From Clostridia bacterium (GTDB lineage Bacteria > Bacillota > Clostridia > Oscillospirales > CAG-272), in NCBI GenBank assembly GCA_017463485.1, contig JAFTPD010000012.1:1-64000 (forward strand): a stretch of DNA of 64,000 nt. The letters are read 5' to 3'. The notes under the pieces are model-generated. The model had not been told where the DNA came from, made no database searches, and saw nothing but the letters and a program-made list of their open reading frames with translations. How positions within the stretch are numbered: position 1 is the first letter of the stretch; each line of letters starts with the position of its first letter. The position numbers and the translations under genes were made by a program. This document shows positions 8,467 to 16,892 of the stretch, piece by piece.

Positions 8467-8765
8467 TGATAGCTTCAGAGGCGTTGAGCGAAAACCAGTA
8501 GCCGCAGGAGTGCGCAAAGAGAACCGTCGGTGGGTGTAAGACGGAGGCGGGAGCGCGGTGAATTCATTTCGTTAGCTATACCCTGAATTGCAGACCTTTT
8601 GTCTGTCGGTAGGAGGTATCGGGATCGCCCGTTACAGCGAGAAAAGCATTTTTCGTGCTTCACTAAGGCTCATCAGAGTAAAAAAAGGTGGTACCGCGGG
8701 TACTGTTGTAAAACGTACTCCGCCCTTTGCAGACTGTTAGGATTACGGTGGCAGAGGGCTTTTTT
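8467..8765 (+). promoter_or_regulatory. T-box riboswitch, phenylalanine (UUC) specifier
   Basis: The 14-base T-box AAGGTGGTACCGCG is at 8685-8698; its UGGU (8689-8692) can pair with the ACCA end of uncharged tRNA. Stem I is closed by AUAGCU (8469-8474) with AGCUAU (8574-8579). The specifier loop has the loop-E halves AGUA (8497-8500) and GAA-UUC-A (8560-8566), so the specifier codon is UUC at 8563-8565, i.e. tRNA-Phe. A U at the last T-box position fits an A discriminator base. A terminator at 8722-8765 competes with the antiterminator. The leader should open the iorA-iorB-paaK-ACT operon when charged tRNA-Phe is scarce. Confidence 0.93.
8722..8765 (+). terminator. Regulated terminator of the T-box leader
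   Basis: GCCCTTTGC (8722-8730) pairs with GCAGAGGGC (8751-8759; one G-U pair), followed by six T (8760-8765). It overlaps the 3' side of the antiterminator, as expected for a transcriptional T-box. Confidence 0.88.
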
Positions 8766-8799
8766 CTTTAAAGCACATCACCACGACAAGGAGAAAATA

Positions 8800-10533
8800 A
8801 TGAAAAAACTTATGCTTGGCAACGAGGCTGTTGCAAGAGGACTTTACGAGGCGGGCTGCCGCCTTGTATCAGGATATCCCGGCACTCCCTCCACGGAGAT
8901 CACCGAGGCGGCGGCACTTTATCCCGAAATGTACTGCGAGTGGGCTCCCAATGAAAAGGTAGCTCTGGAATGTGCCTTTGGCGCATCTCTTAAGGGCGCG
9001 CGTGCCGCTTGTACCATGAAGCACGTCGGACTTAACGTGGCGGCTGACCCGCTCTATACCCTTTCCTACACGGGTGTCAACGGCGGTCTTGTCGTATGCG
9101 TTGCGGACGACCCCGGTATGCACTCCTCGCAGAACGAGCAGGATTCGCGTCACCACGCGATAGCCTCCAAGGTGCCTATGCTTGAGCCTGCCGACTCCGC
9201 GGAGAGCCGCGAGTTTACCATGGCGGCGTTTGAGCTTTCGGAAAAATTCGACACCCCCGTCCTGCTTCGCATGTGTACCCGTATATCACACTCGCAGAGC
9301 CTTGTCGAGGTTGGCGAGCGCGCCGACGTTCCGCTCAAGGAATACGTTAAAAATCCTCAGAAATACATAATGGCTCCCGCTAACGCTATCCGACGTCATC
9401 CCGTGGTAGAGGAGCGTATGGAGGCACTGACAGAGTACGCCGAGGACTGCCCCCTCAACCGCGTGGAGTATGCGGCTGACGGAAACCGTGAGCTTGGAAT
9501 CATTTGCAGCGGTACTTGCTATCAGTATGTCAAGGAGATATTTGGCGACAACGCAAACGTACTCAAGCTCGGTCTTGTAAATCCTCTGCCTGTAAAGCTC
9601 ATTATCGACTTTGCGTTCAGCGTCAACAGAGTCGTGGTGATCGAGGAGCTTGATCCCGTTATCGAAAACCATTGCCGCTCTATGGGACTTGACGTTGAAG
9701 GCAAGGATAAATTCCCCATTGTGGGCGAGTTTTCGCAGAATCTGATCCGCCGCGTTCTGGGTATGGAAGTACCCGAATCCACAAGTGCGGACGAGCAGAT
9801 CCCCGTGCGTCCCCCCGTTATGTGCGCGGGATGCCCTCACAGAGGTCTGTTCTACACGTTGGCTAAAAACAAGGTCACCGTTATCGGCGATATCGGCTGC
9901 TACACCCTCGGCTCGGCTCAGCCGCTCAATGCGGTGGACTCGGTGCTTTGTATGGGAGCGTCGGTCGCGGGCATTCACGGCTTTAATAAGATAGGCGAAG
10001 GACAGAACAAGACGGTTGCCGTTATCGGCGACTCCACCTTCATGCATTCGGGCATGACGGGACTTGTGAACATCTCTTACAACGACTCGAAATCCACCGT
10101 CATTATTCTCGACAACTCCATCACGGGTATGACGGGACATCAGCAAAACCCCACCACGGGCTACAATATCCACGGCGATCCCGCCACCAAGGTGGACCTT
10201 GAGGCGTTCTGCCGCGCTATCGGTATCAACCGTGTGCGCGTAGTCGATCCTTACGACCTTGACGCTTGCGACAAGGCGATAAAGGAGGAGCTGGCGGCTG
10301 ACGAGGCGAGCGTTATCATCTCCCGCCGCCCCTGCGTTCTGCTCAAATCCGTAAAGACAAAAGCACCGCTTACGGTGGACACCGACGCTTGCCGCGGATG
10401 CAAAAAGTGCATGAAGCTGGGTTGCCCCGCTATCCACATGGAAAACGGCAAGGCTGTCATTGACGCAACTCTTTGCGTAGGCTGCGGCGTCTGTGAGCAG
10501 CTCTGCGCATTCGGCGCAATCCGTGAAAACTGA
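8800..10533 (+). CDS. iorA: Indolepyruvate:ferredoxin oxidoreductase, alpha subunit
   Basis: 577 residues from the ATG at 8800, preceded by AAGGAG; the upstream in-frame extension falls inside the T-box. Order: N-terminal pyrimidine-type domain (GYPGTPSTEITE, about 25-36), a central domain, a thiamine-diphosphate domain (GDIGCYTLG 363-371, GDST 410-413, DNSITGMTG), and a C-terminal two-cluster ferredoxin module (Cys531, 534, 537, 542 and 559, 562, 565, 569). The enzyme interconverts arylpyruvates and aryl-CoA plus CO2 using ferredoxin and is oxygen-sensitive. With PaaK and a Phe T-box, the reductive direction (phenylacetyl-CoA to phenylpyruvate) is the likely job here; that direction is inferred. 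Confidence 0.95.
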   Translation: MKKLMLGNEAVARGLYEAGCRLVSGYPGTPSTEITEAAALYPEMYCEWAPNEKVALECAFGASLKGARAACTMKHVGLNVAADPLYTLSYTGVNGGLVVCVADDPGMHSSQNEQDSRHHAIASKVPMLEPADSAESREFTMAAFELSEKFDTPVLLRMCTRISHSQSLVEVGERADVPLKEYVKNPQKYIMAPANAIRRHPVVEERMEALTEYAEDCPLNRVEYAADGNRELGIICSGTCYQYVKEIFGDNANVLKLGLVNPLPVKLIIDFAFSVNRVVVIEELDPVIENHCRSMGLDVEGKDKFPIVGEFSQNLIRRVLGMEVPESTSADEQIPVRPPVMCAGCPHRGLFYTLAKNKVTVIGDIGCYTLGSAQPLNAVDSVLCMGASVAGIHGFNKIGEGQNKTVAVIGDSTFMHSGMTGLVNISYNDSKSTVIILDNSITGMTGHQQNPTTGYNIHGDPATKVDLEAFCRAIGINRVRVVDPYDLDACDKAIKEELAADEASVIISRRPCVLLKSVKTKAPLTVDTDACRGCKKCMKLGCPAIHMENGKAVIDATLCVGCGVCEQLCAFGAIREN

Positions 10534-10556
10534 CGGCTGACGAAAGGAGAACAGAT

Positions 10557-11132
10557 ATGGAAACGAAAAATATTATGATAGTCGGCGTTGGCGGTCAGGG
10601 CTCTCTGCTTGCAAGCAAGCTGCTCGGTCATCTTCTGTGCCAGGAGGGCTACGACGTCAAGGTATCCGAGGTACACGGAATGAGTCAGCGCGGAGGAAGC
10701 GTTGTGACCTACGTCCGTTACGGGGATAAGGTCTATTCCCCTATTATCGACAAAGGTGAAGCAGATTACATCATCTCCTTTGAAAAGCTGGAGGCGGCAC
10801 GTTGGGTGTCCTGCCTGAGAGAGGGCGGAAGGATAATCACCAACATCCGCGAAACAGACCCTATGCCCGTTATCACGGGCGCGACCGAATATCCCCACGA
10901 GGTGCTTAACTCACTTGAAGGCAAGGGTGTGTCCATAGACCAACTTGATGCTCTCGCGCTTGCCGAAGAGGCAGGCTCGCAGAAGGCAGTAAATATCGTG
11001 CTTATGGGCAGACTTTCAAAATATTTCGATATTCCCACCGAAAAATGGACGGCGGCTATCGAGGAATGTGTAAAGCCCAAATTCGTTGAGCTTAACAAAA
11101 AGGCTTTTGAGCTTGGACGCAATTCTAAATAA
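10557..11132 (+). CDS. iorB: Indolepyruvate:ferredoxin oxidoreductase, beta subunit
   Basis: 191 residues. It has the gamma-type domain of pyruvate-type oxidoreductases: an N-terminal GVGGQGSLLASKLLG nucleotide-fold motif and HGMSQRGGSV, both typical of IorB. It forms the heteromeric enzyme with IorA. It starts 23 bases after iorA with GAAAGGAG upstream, in the same operon under the Phe T-box. Confidence 0.95.
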   Translation: METKNIMIVGVGGQGSLLASKLLGHLLCQEGYDVKVSEVHGMSQRGGSVVTYVRYGDKVYSPIIDKGEADYIISFEKLEAARWVSCLREGGRIITNIRETDPMPVITGATEYPHEVLNSLEGKGVSIDQLDALALAEEAGSQKAVNIVLMGRLSKYFDIPTEKWTAAIEECVKPKFVELNKKAFELGRNSK

Positions 11133-11149
11133 TTAAAGGAGATATCACC

Positions 11150-12463
11150 ATGTCAGAGAAGCGTTATTATCAACCCGAAATAGAAACCATGCCCACAGAG
11201 CAGATAAAGGCTCTGCAATCCGAAAAGCTCATAAAGCAGGTAAAGCACGTTTACGATAATGTCCCCTACTACCGCGGACTTATGGACAAGAAGGGCGTTA
11301 AGCCCGAGGACATCCACGGCATTGAAGATCTTTACAAGCTTCCCTTCCTTACCAAGGACGATCTGCGCGACCAGTACCCAGACGGACTTGTGGCAGTGCC
11401 GAAGTCGGAGTGTGTAAGAATTCAGTCTACGTCAGGAACGACGGGCAGACGAGTTGTAGCCTTCTACACACAGAAGGACATTGATTTGTGGGAGGAATGC
11501 TGCGCGCGCGCTATCGTTGCGGTGGGCGGCACAAACGAGGACGTTTGTCAGGTTGCTTACGGCTACGGACTTTTCACCGGCGGCCCCGGTCTTAACGGCG
11601 GATCGCACAAGGTAGGCTGCCTTACACTTCCCATGTCCTCGGGTAACACCGACCGTCAGATACAGTTTATGACCGACCTCGGCGCTACCATTCTTTGCTG
11701 CACCCCCTCTTACGCTGCTTATCTCGGCGAGTCCCTCAAGGAAAAGGGTATTTCTCCCGAGCAGAATACCCTCAAGGCGGGTATTTTCGGAGCTGAGCCG
11801 TGGACGGAGGAAATGCGCCGCGATATCGAAAAGCTGCTTGGCATCAAGGCTTATGACATTTACGGTCTGACCGAGATCAGCGGCCCCGGTGTTTCCTTTG
11901 AGTGCGAGGAGCAGAACGGTATGCACATCAATGAGGATCACTTCCTCGCAGAAACCATTGACCCCGACACGGGCGAGGTGCTTCCCGAGGGCTCGAAGGG
12001 TGAGCTTGTGTTCACCTGCCTTGATAAGGAGGCGTTCCCCCTGCTCCGCTACCGCACGCGCGACATCTGCGTGCTCAAGCGCGACAAATGCTCCTGCGGA
12101 CGCACCCACGTCAGAATGTGCAAGCCTATGGGACGCAGTGACGATATGCTTATCATCCGCGGTGTCAACGTATTCCCCTCCCAAATCGAAACCGTGCTCC
12201 TCAACGAGGGCTACTCCCCCAACTACAAGATCGAGGTCGACAGAGTCAACAATACCGATACGCTGGACGTTTACGTTGAGCTTACCGAGGGTCAGTTCTC
12301 GGATACCGTCAAGGCTATCACCTCAGCAGAAAAATCCCTTGCAAATGCCATCAAGACTATGCTGGGAATCAATCCCGCAGTTCACCTCGTGCCTCCCAAG
12401 TCTATCGCGCGAAGCGAAGGCAAGGCTGTGCGCGTGACCGATAAGAGAAAGCTCCACGACTAA
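11150..12463 (+). CDS. paaK: Phenylacetate-CoA ligase
   Basis: 437 residues, the normal length for the family. Visible blocks: adenylation P-loop QSTSGTTGRRVVAFYT, YGLTEISGPG (A5-type motif), RYRTRDIC, and RSDDMLIIRGVNVFPSQIE near the C-terminal domain. It activates phenylacetate (or another aryl acetate) with ATP and CoA. It lies 17 bases after iorB. In fermenting bacteria the enzyme can run toward ATP formation; under a Phe-starvation T-box it more plausibly supplies aryl-CoA to IorAB for amino-acid synthesis. Confidence 0.94.
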   Translation: MSEKRYYQPEIETMPTEQIKALQSEKLIKQVKHVYDNVPYYRGLMDKKGVKPEDIHGIEDLYKLPFLTKDDLRDQYPDGLVAVPKSECVRIQSTSGTTGRRVVAFYTQKDIDLWEECCARAIVAVGGTNEDVCQVAYGYGLFTGGPGLNGGSHKVGCLTLPMSSGNTDRQIQFMTDLGATILCCTPSYAAYLGESLKEKGISPEQNTLKAGIFGAEPWTEEMRRDIEKLLGIKAYDIYGLTEISGPGVSFECEEQNGMHINEDHFLAETIDPDTGEVLPEGSKGELVFTCLDKEAFPLLRYRTRDICVLKRDKCSCGRTHVRMCKPMGRSDDMLIIRGVNVFPSQIETVLLNEGYSPNYKIEVDRVNNTDTLDVYVELTEGQFSDTVKAITSAEKSLANAIKTMLGINPAVHLVPPKSIARSEGKAVRVTDKRKLHD

Positions 12464-12492
12464 CGCTTATTTGATGAAAGGAACGTAATATT

Positions 12493-12927
12493 ATGGCTAT
12501 CAGACAAATATCCGTATTTCTCGAAAATCATTCCGGATCTCTCAGTGCAGTTGCAAAGGTGCTCGCCGATGCAGACGCTGATATGCGCGCTATGTCCGTA
12601 GCTGACACGCAGGATTTCGGCATCCTCCGTCTTATCGTGCGCGATACCGACGGCGCAGTTGCGGCTCTCAAGGCTAACGGCTATATCACGTCCGTAAATG
12701 AAGTTACCGCCGCAGTCATTCCTGACGAGCCTGGCGGACTCTGCCACCTTTTGCAGATCCTCTCCGACGAGAGCGTGAATATCGAATATTCCTACGCATT
12801 CCTCACCCCTGAGGACGGCAAGGCTTGCGTAGTTTTCCGCGTTGCTGACAACGGTCACGCCGCAAAGGCGTTCCATAACGCGGGTGTCGGCGTTCTCGAC
12901 GCTGACGGACTTACTATCCTTGACTGA
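12493..12927 (+). CDS. Tandem ACT-domain protein
   Basis: 144 residues made of two ACT domains (about 3-70 and 71-140). The first begins IRQISVFLENHSGSLSAVAKVL and the second AAVIPDEPGGLCHLLQIL, both with the Gly-containing ligand loop. ACT domains bind amino acids. Proteins like this are commonly found next to paaK. It is the last gene of the T-box operon and probably senses an aromatic amino acid, perhaps regulating PaaK or IOR; the partner is not shown by sequence. Confidence 0.88.
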   Translation: MAIRQISVFLENHSGSLSAVAKVLADADADMRAMSVADTQDFGILRLIVRDTDGAVAALKANGYITSVNEVTAAVIPDEPGGLCHLLQILSDESVNIEYSYAFLTPEDGKACVVFRVADNGHAAKAFHNAGVGVLDADGLTILD

Positions 12928-13012
12928 GGCGATAATTAGTTCTATCAAGGAATTTTGGCGGTTATTACCTTGCCGTTAAAAATAAATTCAAAGGTTGATA
13001 AAAAAATTTGCA

Positions 13013-13041
13013 TTGACAATTTGGCAAATTTGGGTTATAAT
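13013..13041 (+). promoter_or_regulatory. Consensus promoter for the DAHP synthase operon
   Basis: TTGACA (13013-13018), 17 bases, TATAAT (13036-13041). It shows that the DAHP synthase gene is not solely dependent on the T-box transcript. Confidence 0.85.
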
Positions 13042-13055
13042 AATATGAATTGCAC

Positions 13056-13119
13056 TGTGCAAAGGGAGGATCTTCCCCTCTTTGCACAGGGGCGATTACC
13101 TTCAAGCACACAGTGTGCT
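13056..13119 (+). promoter_or_regulatory. Structured leader upstream of DAHP synthase
   Basis: Directly after the predicted transcription start, TGTGCAAAG (13056-13064) pairs with CTTTGCACA (13080-13088), with an inner G-rich/C-rich pairing. A second dyad, AGCACACAGTGTGCT, lies at 13105-13119. Neither is followed by a T-run, so this is not a simple terminator, and no T-box sequence is present. Regulatory function is possible but unproven. Confidence 0.45.
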
Positions 13120-13164
13120 GATGTTATTTCCTCCGCAGTTTGCCCTGTCTGAAAGGACTACACC

Positions 13165-14196
13165 ATGGCTATCAATTTCGTTACAAGATTACCTATCCCG
13201 AAAGATACGAAGGAAAAATATCCTCTCGGAGCTGAAGTTGCCGCAAAAAAGATTGAGAACGACGAGGCTATCGCCCGTGTGTTCAAGGGAGAATCGGATA
13301 AGCTGTTGCTTATTATCGGTCCTTGCTCTGCCGACAGCGAAGAGCCTGTTATGGAATACGTATACAGGCTGAAAAAATTGCAGGATAGGGTTGAGGATAA
13401 GCTTATCCTCATTCCCAGAATATATACCAACAAGCCCCGCACCACGGGTGACGGCTACAAGGGTATGCTTCATCAGCCCGATCCTATGCAGAAGCCGGAT
13501 ATGTATAAGGGAATCCTGGCTATCCGTGAGCTTCACAGCCGCGTTATCTGTGAGACGGGACTGCCCACGGCGGATGAAATGCTCTATCCCGCCAACTACC
13601 ACTACCTCGCCGACCTGCTCTCTTACGTTGCGGTAGGAGCGCGCTCGGTGGAAAACCAGGAGCACAGACTGGTTTCCAGCGGAATCCCCGTTCCCGTAGG
13701 AATGAAAAATCCCACGGGCGGTGACCTTTCCATTATGATGAACTCCATTACCGCCGCACAGCACTGCCATACCTTCATTTATCGCGGCTGGGAGGTAAAT
13801 ACTACGGGTAACGAATGCTCGCACGCAATACTGCGCGGATACGTAAACAAGCACGGTCAGAGTCTGCCCAATTACCACTATGAGGATCTTGAGCATCTTT
13901 GCCAGCTTTACGCACAGCACAGCGACCTCAAAAACCCCGCCGTCATAGTTGACGCAAACCACGCAAACTCGGGCAAAAAATATGCAGAACAGCCGCGTAT
14001 CTGCAAGGAAGTCCTGCACTCCTGCCGCCACAATTCTGACATCAAGCGTATAGTAAAGGGCTTTATGATCGAAAGCTATCTTGAGGACGGAAGTCAGAAG
14101 ATAGGAGAATGCGTGTTCGGTAAGTCTATTACCGACCCCTGTATCGGATGGGAAAAGACAGAGCGTTTGGTGCTTGATATCGCCGATCTGCTCTGA
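13165..14196 (+). CDS. aroF: 3-deoxy-7-phosphoheptulonate synthase, class I
   Basis: 343 residues. Class I (AroF/G/H-type) DAHP synthase signatures are present: LIIGPCSAD, KPRTTGDGYKGMLHQPD, GARSVENQEHR, GMKNPTGGD, DANHANSGK and GFMIESYLEDG. It condenses phosphoenolpyruvate and erythrose 4-phosphate as the entry step of the shikimate pathway. GAAAGGA precedes the ATG. It has its own promoter and leader. The symbol is generic; feedback specificity (Phe, Tyr or Trp) cannot be judged from sequence alone. Confidence 0.94.
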   Translation: MAINFVTRLPIPKDTKEKYPLGAEVAAKKIENDEAIARVFKGESDKLLLIIGPCSADSEEPVMEYVYRLKKLQDRVEDKLILIPRIYTNKPRTTGDGYKGMLHQPDPMQKPDMYKGILAIRELHSRVICETGLPTADEMLYPANYHYLADLLSYVAVGARSVENQEHRLVSSGIPVPVGMKNPTGGDLSIMMNSITAAQHCHTFIYRGWEVNTTGNECSHAILRGYVNKHGQSLPNYHYEDLEHLCQLYAQHSDLKNPAVIVDANHANSGKKYAEQPRICKEVLHSCRHNSDIKRIVKGFMIESYLEDGSQKIGECVFGKSITDPCIGWEKTERLVLDIADLL

Positions 14197-14253
14197 TTTC
14201 AATAAACTCAATGCGGCAGAGTGCCGCTATCAAACGAAAAGGAGAAAAAAATC

Positions 14254-15117
14254 ATGCGCAAATTTCAAATAGTCACCGACTCCTCCTGCGATCTTCCTAA
14301 ATTTAAGGTTGAGGAACTGGGACTGAAGGTAGTTCAGCTTGACGTTCTCGTTGAGGGACGCCCCACAAAGGCTGACTGCGACGTTGACCCCAAGGAATTT
14401 TACGCAGGTCTTCGCGAGGGACTCGGAGCGTCCACCGCGGCGGCTAATATTGACAAGTTTACACAGGTGTTCGAGGAGATCGTTGCAGAGGGATTGGACG
14501 TCCTCTATATCGGATTTTCCTCCGGCCTCAGCGCGACCTATCAGGCAAGCGCGGTTGCGGCTGCTGACGTTATGGCGGCTCATCCCGAGTGTAAGATAGT
14601 AACTGTGGATTCACTGTGCGCATCCCTCGGTGAAGGTTTGCTCGTTTATCACGCCGCAATGCAGGCAAAGGACGGCAAGACCATTGAGGAGGTTGCAAAA
14701 TTCGTTGAGGATAACAAGCTCAATCTCTGCCACTGGTTCACCGTTGACGACCTCCACTTCCTCAAGCGCGGAGGACGAATCAGCGCGGCTACCGCAGTTG
14801 TCGGCTCTATGCTCTCAATCAAGCCCATTCTGCACGTTGACGACGAGGGACACCTTGTAAGCGTAAGCAAAACGAGAGGTCGCCGCAAGTCGGTCGAGGA
14901 GCTGTTCCACATGATGGAGGAGACCGCGATAAAGCCTGCAGAGCAGGTAGTCTATATCAGCCATGGCGATTGCCTTGAGGATGCGGAATATCTCGCTCAG
15001 CTCATACGTGAAAAGTGGGGCAATAAGGAAATACTTATCAACTACGTAGGTCCCGTTATCGGCGCTCACTCCGGTCCCGGAACGCTGGCATTGTTCTTCC
15101 TCGGTAAGAAGAGATAA
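14254..15117 (+). CDS. DegV family fatty-acid-binding protein (FakB-like)
   Basis: 287 residues from the ATG at 14254 with AAAGGAG upstream. It begins with the DegV signature FQIVTDSSCDLP, then IGFSSGLSATYQ and LKRGGRIS, and ends GPVIGAHSGPGTLALFFLG. DegV/FakB proteins hold a fatty acid for phosphorylation by FakA, allowing exogenous fatty acids to enter phospholipid synthesis. The next gene is a FakA-type kinase, which strengthens this reading. The pair sits inside an otherwise aromatic-amino-acid gene run. Confidence 0.9.
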   Translation: MRKFQIVTDSSCDLPKFKVEELGLKVVQLDVLVEGRPTKADCDVDPKEFYAGLREGLGASTAAANIDKFTQVFEEIVAEGLDVLYIGFSSGLSATYQASAVAAADVMAAHPECKIVTVDSLCASLGEGLLVYHAAMQAKDGKTIEEVAKFVEDNKLNLCHWFTVDDLHFLKRGGRISAATAVVGSMLSIKPILHVDDEGHLVSVSKTRGRRKSVEELFHMMEETAIKPAEQVVYISHGDCLEDAEYLAQLIREKWGNKEILINYVGPVIGAHSGPGTLALFFLGKKR

Positions 15118-15177
15118 TTTAGACTTACTTGAAGATTTGCAACAAGGTTCAGGATTTTTGAAAGGAAGGTACTAACT

Positions 15178-16812
15178 ATGGTAATAAACGGCGAAAAGTT
15201 TCTGAAAATGTGCTCGTCAGCCGCAAATGCCTTAGAAAACAACCAAGAGGATATTAATAACCTCAACGTTTTCCCCGTTCCCGACGGCGATACGGGAATC
15301 AATATGAGTCTTACAATGAAGCCCGCTCGGGAAATCTCCCCGAAGTCGGATTCGCTGGCGGAGTGCGCATCCGCAGTTGCAAGCGGTGTTTTGCGCGCCG
15401 CTCGCGGTAACTCGGGCGCTATTCTCTCCCTCTTTTTCCGCGGAATGTCCAAGGCGTTTGCAGGACACGACACCGCTGACGCGCAGGAGATTGCAGAGGG
15501 CTTTAAGAGCGGAACGGCTGAGGCTTATCGCGCAGTATCCAAGCCTACCGAGGGAACTATCCTTACGGTAATGCGCGAAACGGCAGAGTATGCCGAGGCT
15601 GAATGGAAAAATTACGTTGGCAAGCCCGCAGAATTCTTTGAGGTTCTTGTAAGCAGTGCCAAGGTCACACTTACAAAGACCCCCGATATGCTGCCCCTTC
15701 TGAAGGAGGCAGGAGTCGTGGACGCAGGCGGACAGGGCTTCGTTACCATGCTTGAAGGTATGCTTGCATCTCTTAACGGTCAGGACGTGCAGTCCACCTC
15801 CGCAGGCGCACCCGCAAAGACGAAGGCGGCGGCTGATTTCTCCGAGTTTGACGGAGAATCCATCAATTTCGCGTACTGCACCGAGTGTATCGTCGGCAAG
15901 AGCGACAAGTTCCGCGGCGAGGGCAAGGCTGATAAGCTTCGCACCACTATTGCGCCTTGGGGCGACAGTATGGTGTTTATCGACGACGAGGAGATAATCA
16001 AGCTCCACATCCACACCAACGACCCCGGCAAGGTGCTGTCCACCGCGCTGAAATACGGTGCGCTTGAAACGGTCAAGGTCGAAAACATGAAGATACAGCA
16101 TTCCAATCTCGCAGACACCTCCGACGAGGGCGAGCCTCGGGTGCGCGTAAACAAGAAGTACGGCTTCGTTGCCGTTTGTCTTGGCGAGGGTATCACGGAT
16201 ACCTTCCGCGAGCTGGGTGTCAACGAGATCGTTTCGGGCGGTCAGACCATGAATCCCTCCACCGAGGATATTCTCAACGCTGTCCGCAAGACCGAGGCGG
16301 AGTACGTTTTCGTGCTTCCCAACAACAAGAATATCATTATGGTCGCAAGTCAGGCAGCTGAAATGCTGGAGGGTAGCGGACAAAGCGTAATAGTTCTCCC
16401 CACCAAGAGCGTTCCTCAGGGTATGTCGGCTATGCTGAATTTCGATCCCGACGCGACCCCCGAATACAACGAAAAGATCATGAAATCCGCAATCTCCAAG
16501 GTGCATACCATTTCCATGACCCGTGCTGTGCGCGAGGTAAAGCTGGGCGGTCACCTTATCCGCAAGGACGAGTTTCTCGGTCTGCTTGAAGGAAAGATCG
16601 AAAAGTCGGGCAAGCGCCGCGACGATATTCTGCTTTCCATTCTCGGCAAGTTTAACGACGCGGAATTCGTAACCGTATTCTACGGCGCGGCTGTAAGCGA
16701 CGCCGACGCAGAAGCGGTATTTGCAAAAATGCAGGCGCTCCTCCCTGCGGCTGAGATGAATCTTATCCCGGGCGGTCAGCCTCTGTACGATTTCGTTATT
16801 TCCGTTGAGTAA
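15178..16812 (+). CDS. fakA: DAK2-domain fatty acid kinase (FakA/YloV-like)
   Basis: 544 residues, the usual length for YloV/FakA. The N-terminal DAK2 kinase domain carries VFPVPDGDTGINM (metal-binding aspartates near 36-38) and RGNSGAILS. A middle domain has YCTECIV and HIHTNDPG, and a DegV-like C-terminal part follows. FakA phosphorylates fatty acids presented by FakB. It follows the DegV gene by 60 bases. A hairpin immediately downstream probably reduces read-through into pheA. Confidence 0.88.
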   Translation: MVINGEKFLKMCSSAANALENNQEDINNLNVFPVPDGDTGINMSLTMKPAREISPKSDSLAECASAVASGVLRAARGNSGAILSLFFRGMSKAFAGHDTADAQEIAEGFKSGTAEAYRAVSKPTEGTILTVMRETAEYAEAEWKNYVGKPAEFFEVLVSSAKVTLTKTPDMLPLLKEAGVVDAGGQGFVTMLEGMLASLNGQDVQSTSAGAPAKTKAAADFSEFDGESINFAYCTECIVGKSDKFRGEGKADKLRTTIAPWGDSMVFIDDEEIIKLHIHTNDPGKVLSTALKYGALETVKVENMKIQHSNLADTSDEGEPRVRVNKKYGFVAVCLGEGITDTFRELGVNEIVSGGQTMNPSTEDILNAVRKTEAEYVFVLPNNKNIIMVASQAAEMLEGSGQSVIVLPTKSVPQGMSAMLNFDPDATPEYNEKIMKSAISKVHTISMTRAVREVKLGGHLIRKDEFLGLLEGKIEKSGKRRDDILLSILGKFNDAEFVTVFYGAAVSDADAEAVFAKMQALLPAAEMNLIPGGQPLYDFVISVE

Positions 16813-16818
16813 TTTTTT

Positions 16819-16853
16819 CTCACCCGAGTGCGATATTTGTCCACTCGGGTGAG
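16819..16853 (+). terminator. Hairpin between fakA and pheA
   Basis: CTCACCCGAGTG (16819-16830) pairs perfectly with CACTCGGGTGAG (16842-16853). Only a broken T-rich tail follows. A possible pheA promoter (TTGTCC 16837-16842, TATAAT 16860-16865, 17-base spacer) partly overlaps it. Confidence 0.6.
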
Positions 16854-16892
16854 TTAAGTTATAATTTTAAATTTTTAAGCAGGAAAATTCTT

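Noticed and set aside
9286..10437. Long antisense frame (383 codons) within iorA
   Set aside because: It is a shadow of the strongly biased iorA codons; the sense frame carries all catalytic motifs.
13044..13152. Possible leader peptide before DAHP synthase
   Set aside because: The ATG lies at or before the predicted transcription start, has no ribosome site, and is not enriched in Phe, Tyr or Trp codons.
13189..14211. Antisense frame opposite DAHP synthase (340 codons)
   Set aside because: The sense strand encodes a complete enzyme; the antisense product is low-complexity and unrecognisable.
15232..16554. Antisense frame opposite fakA (440 codons)
   Set aside because: A shadow frame without start signals; the sense protein is full-length FakA.
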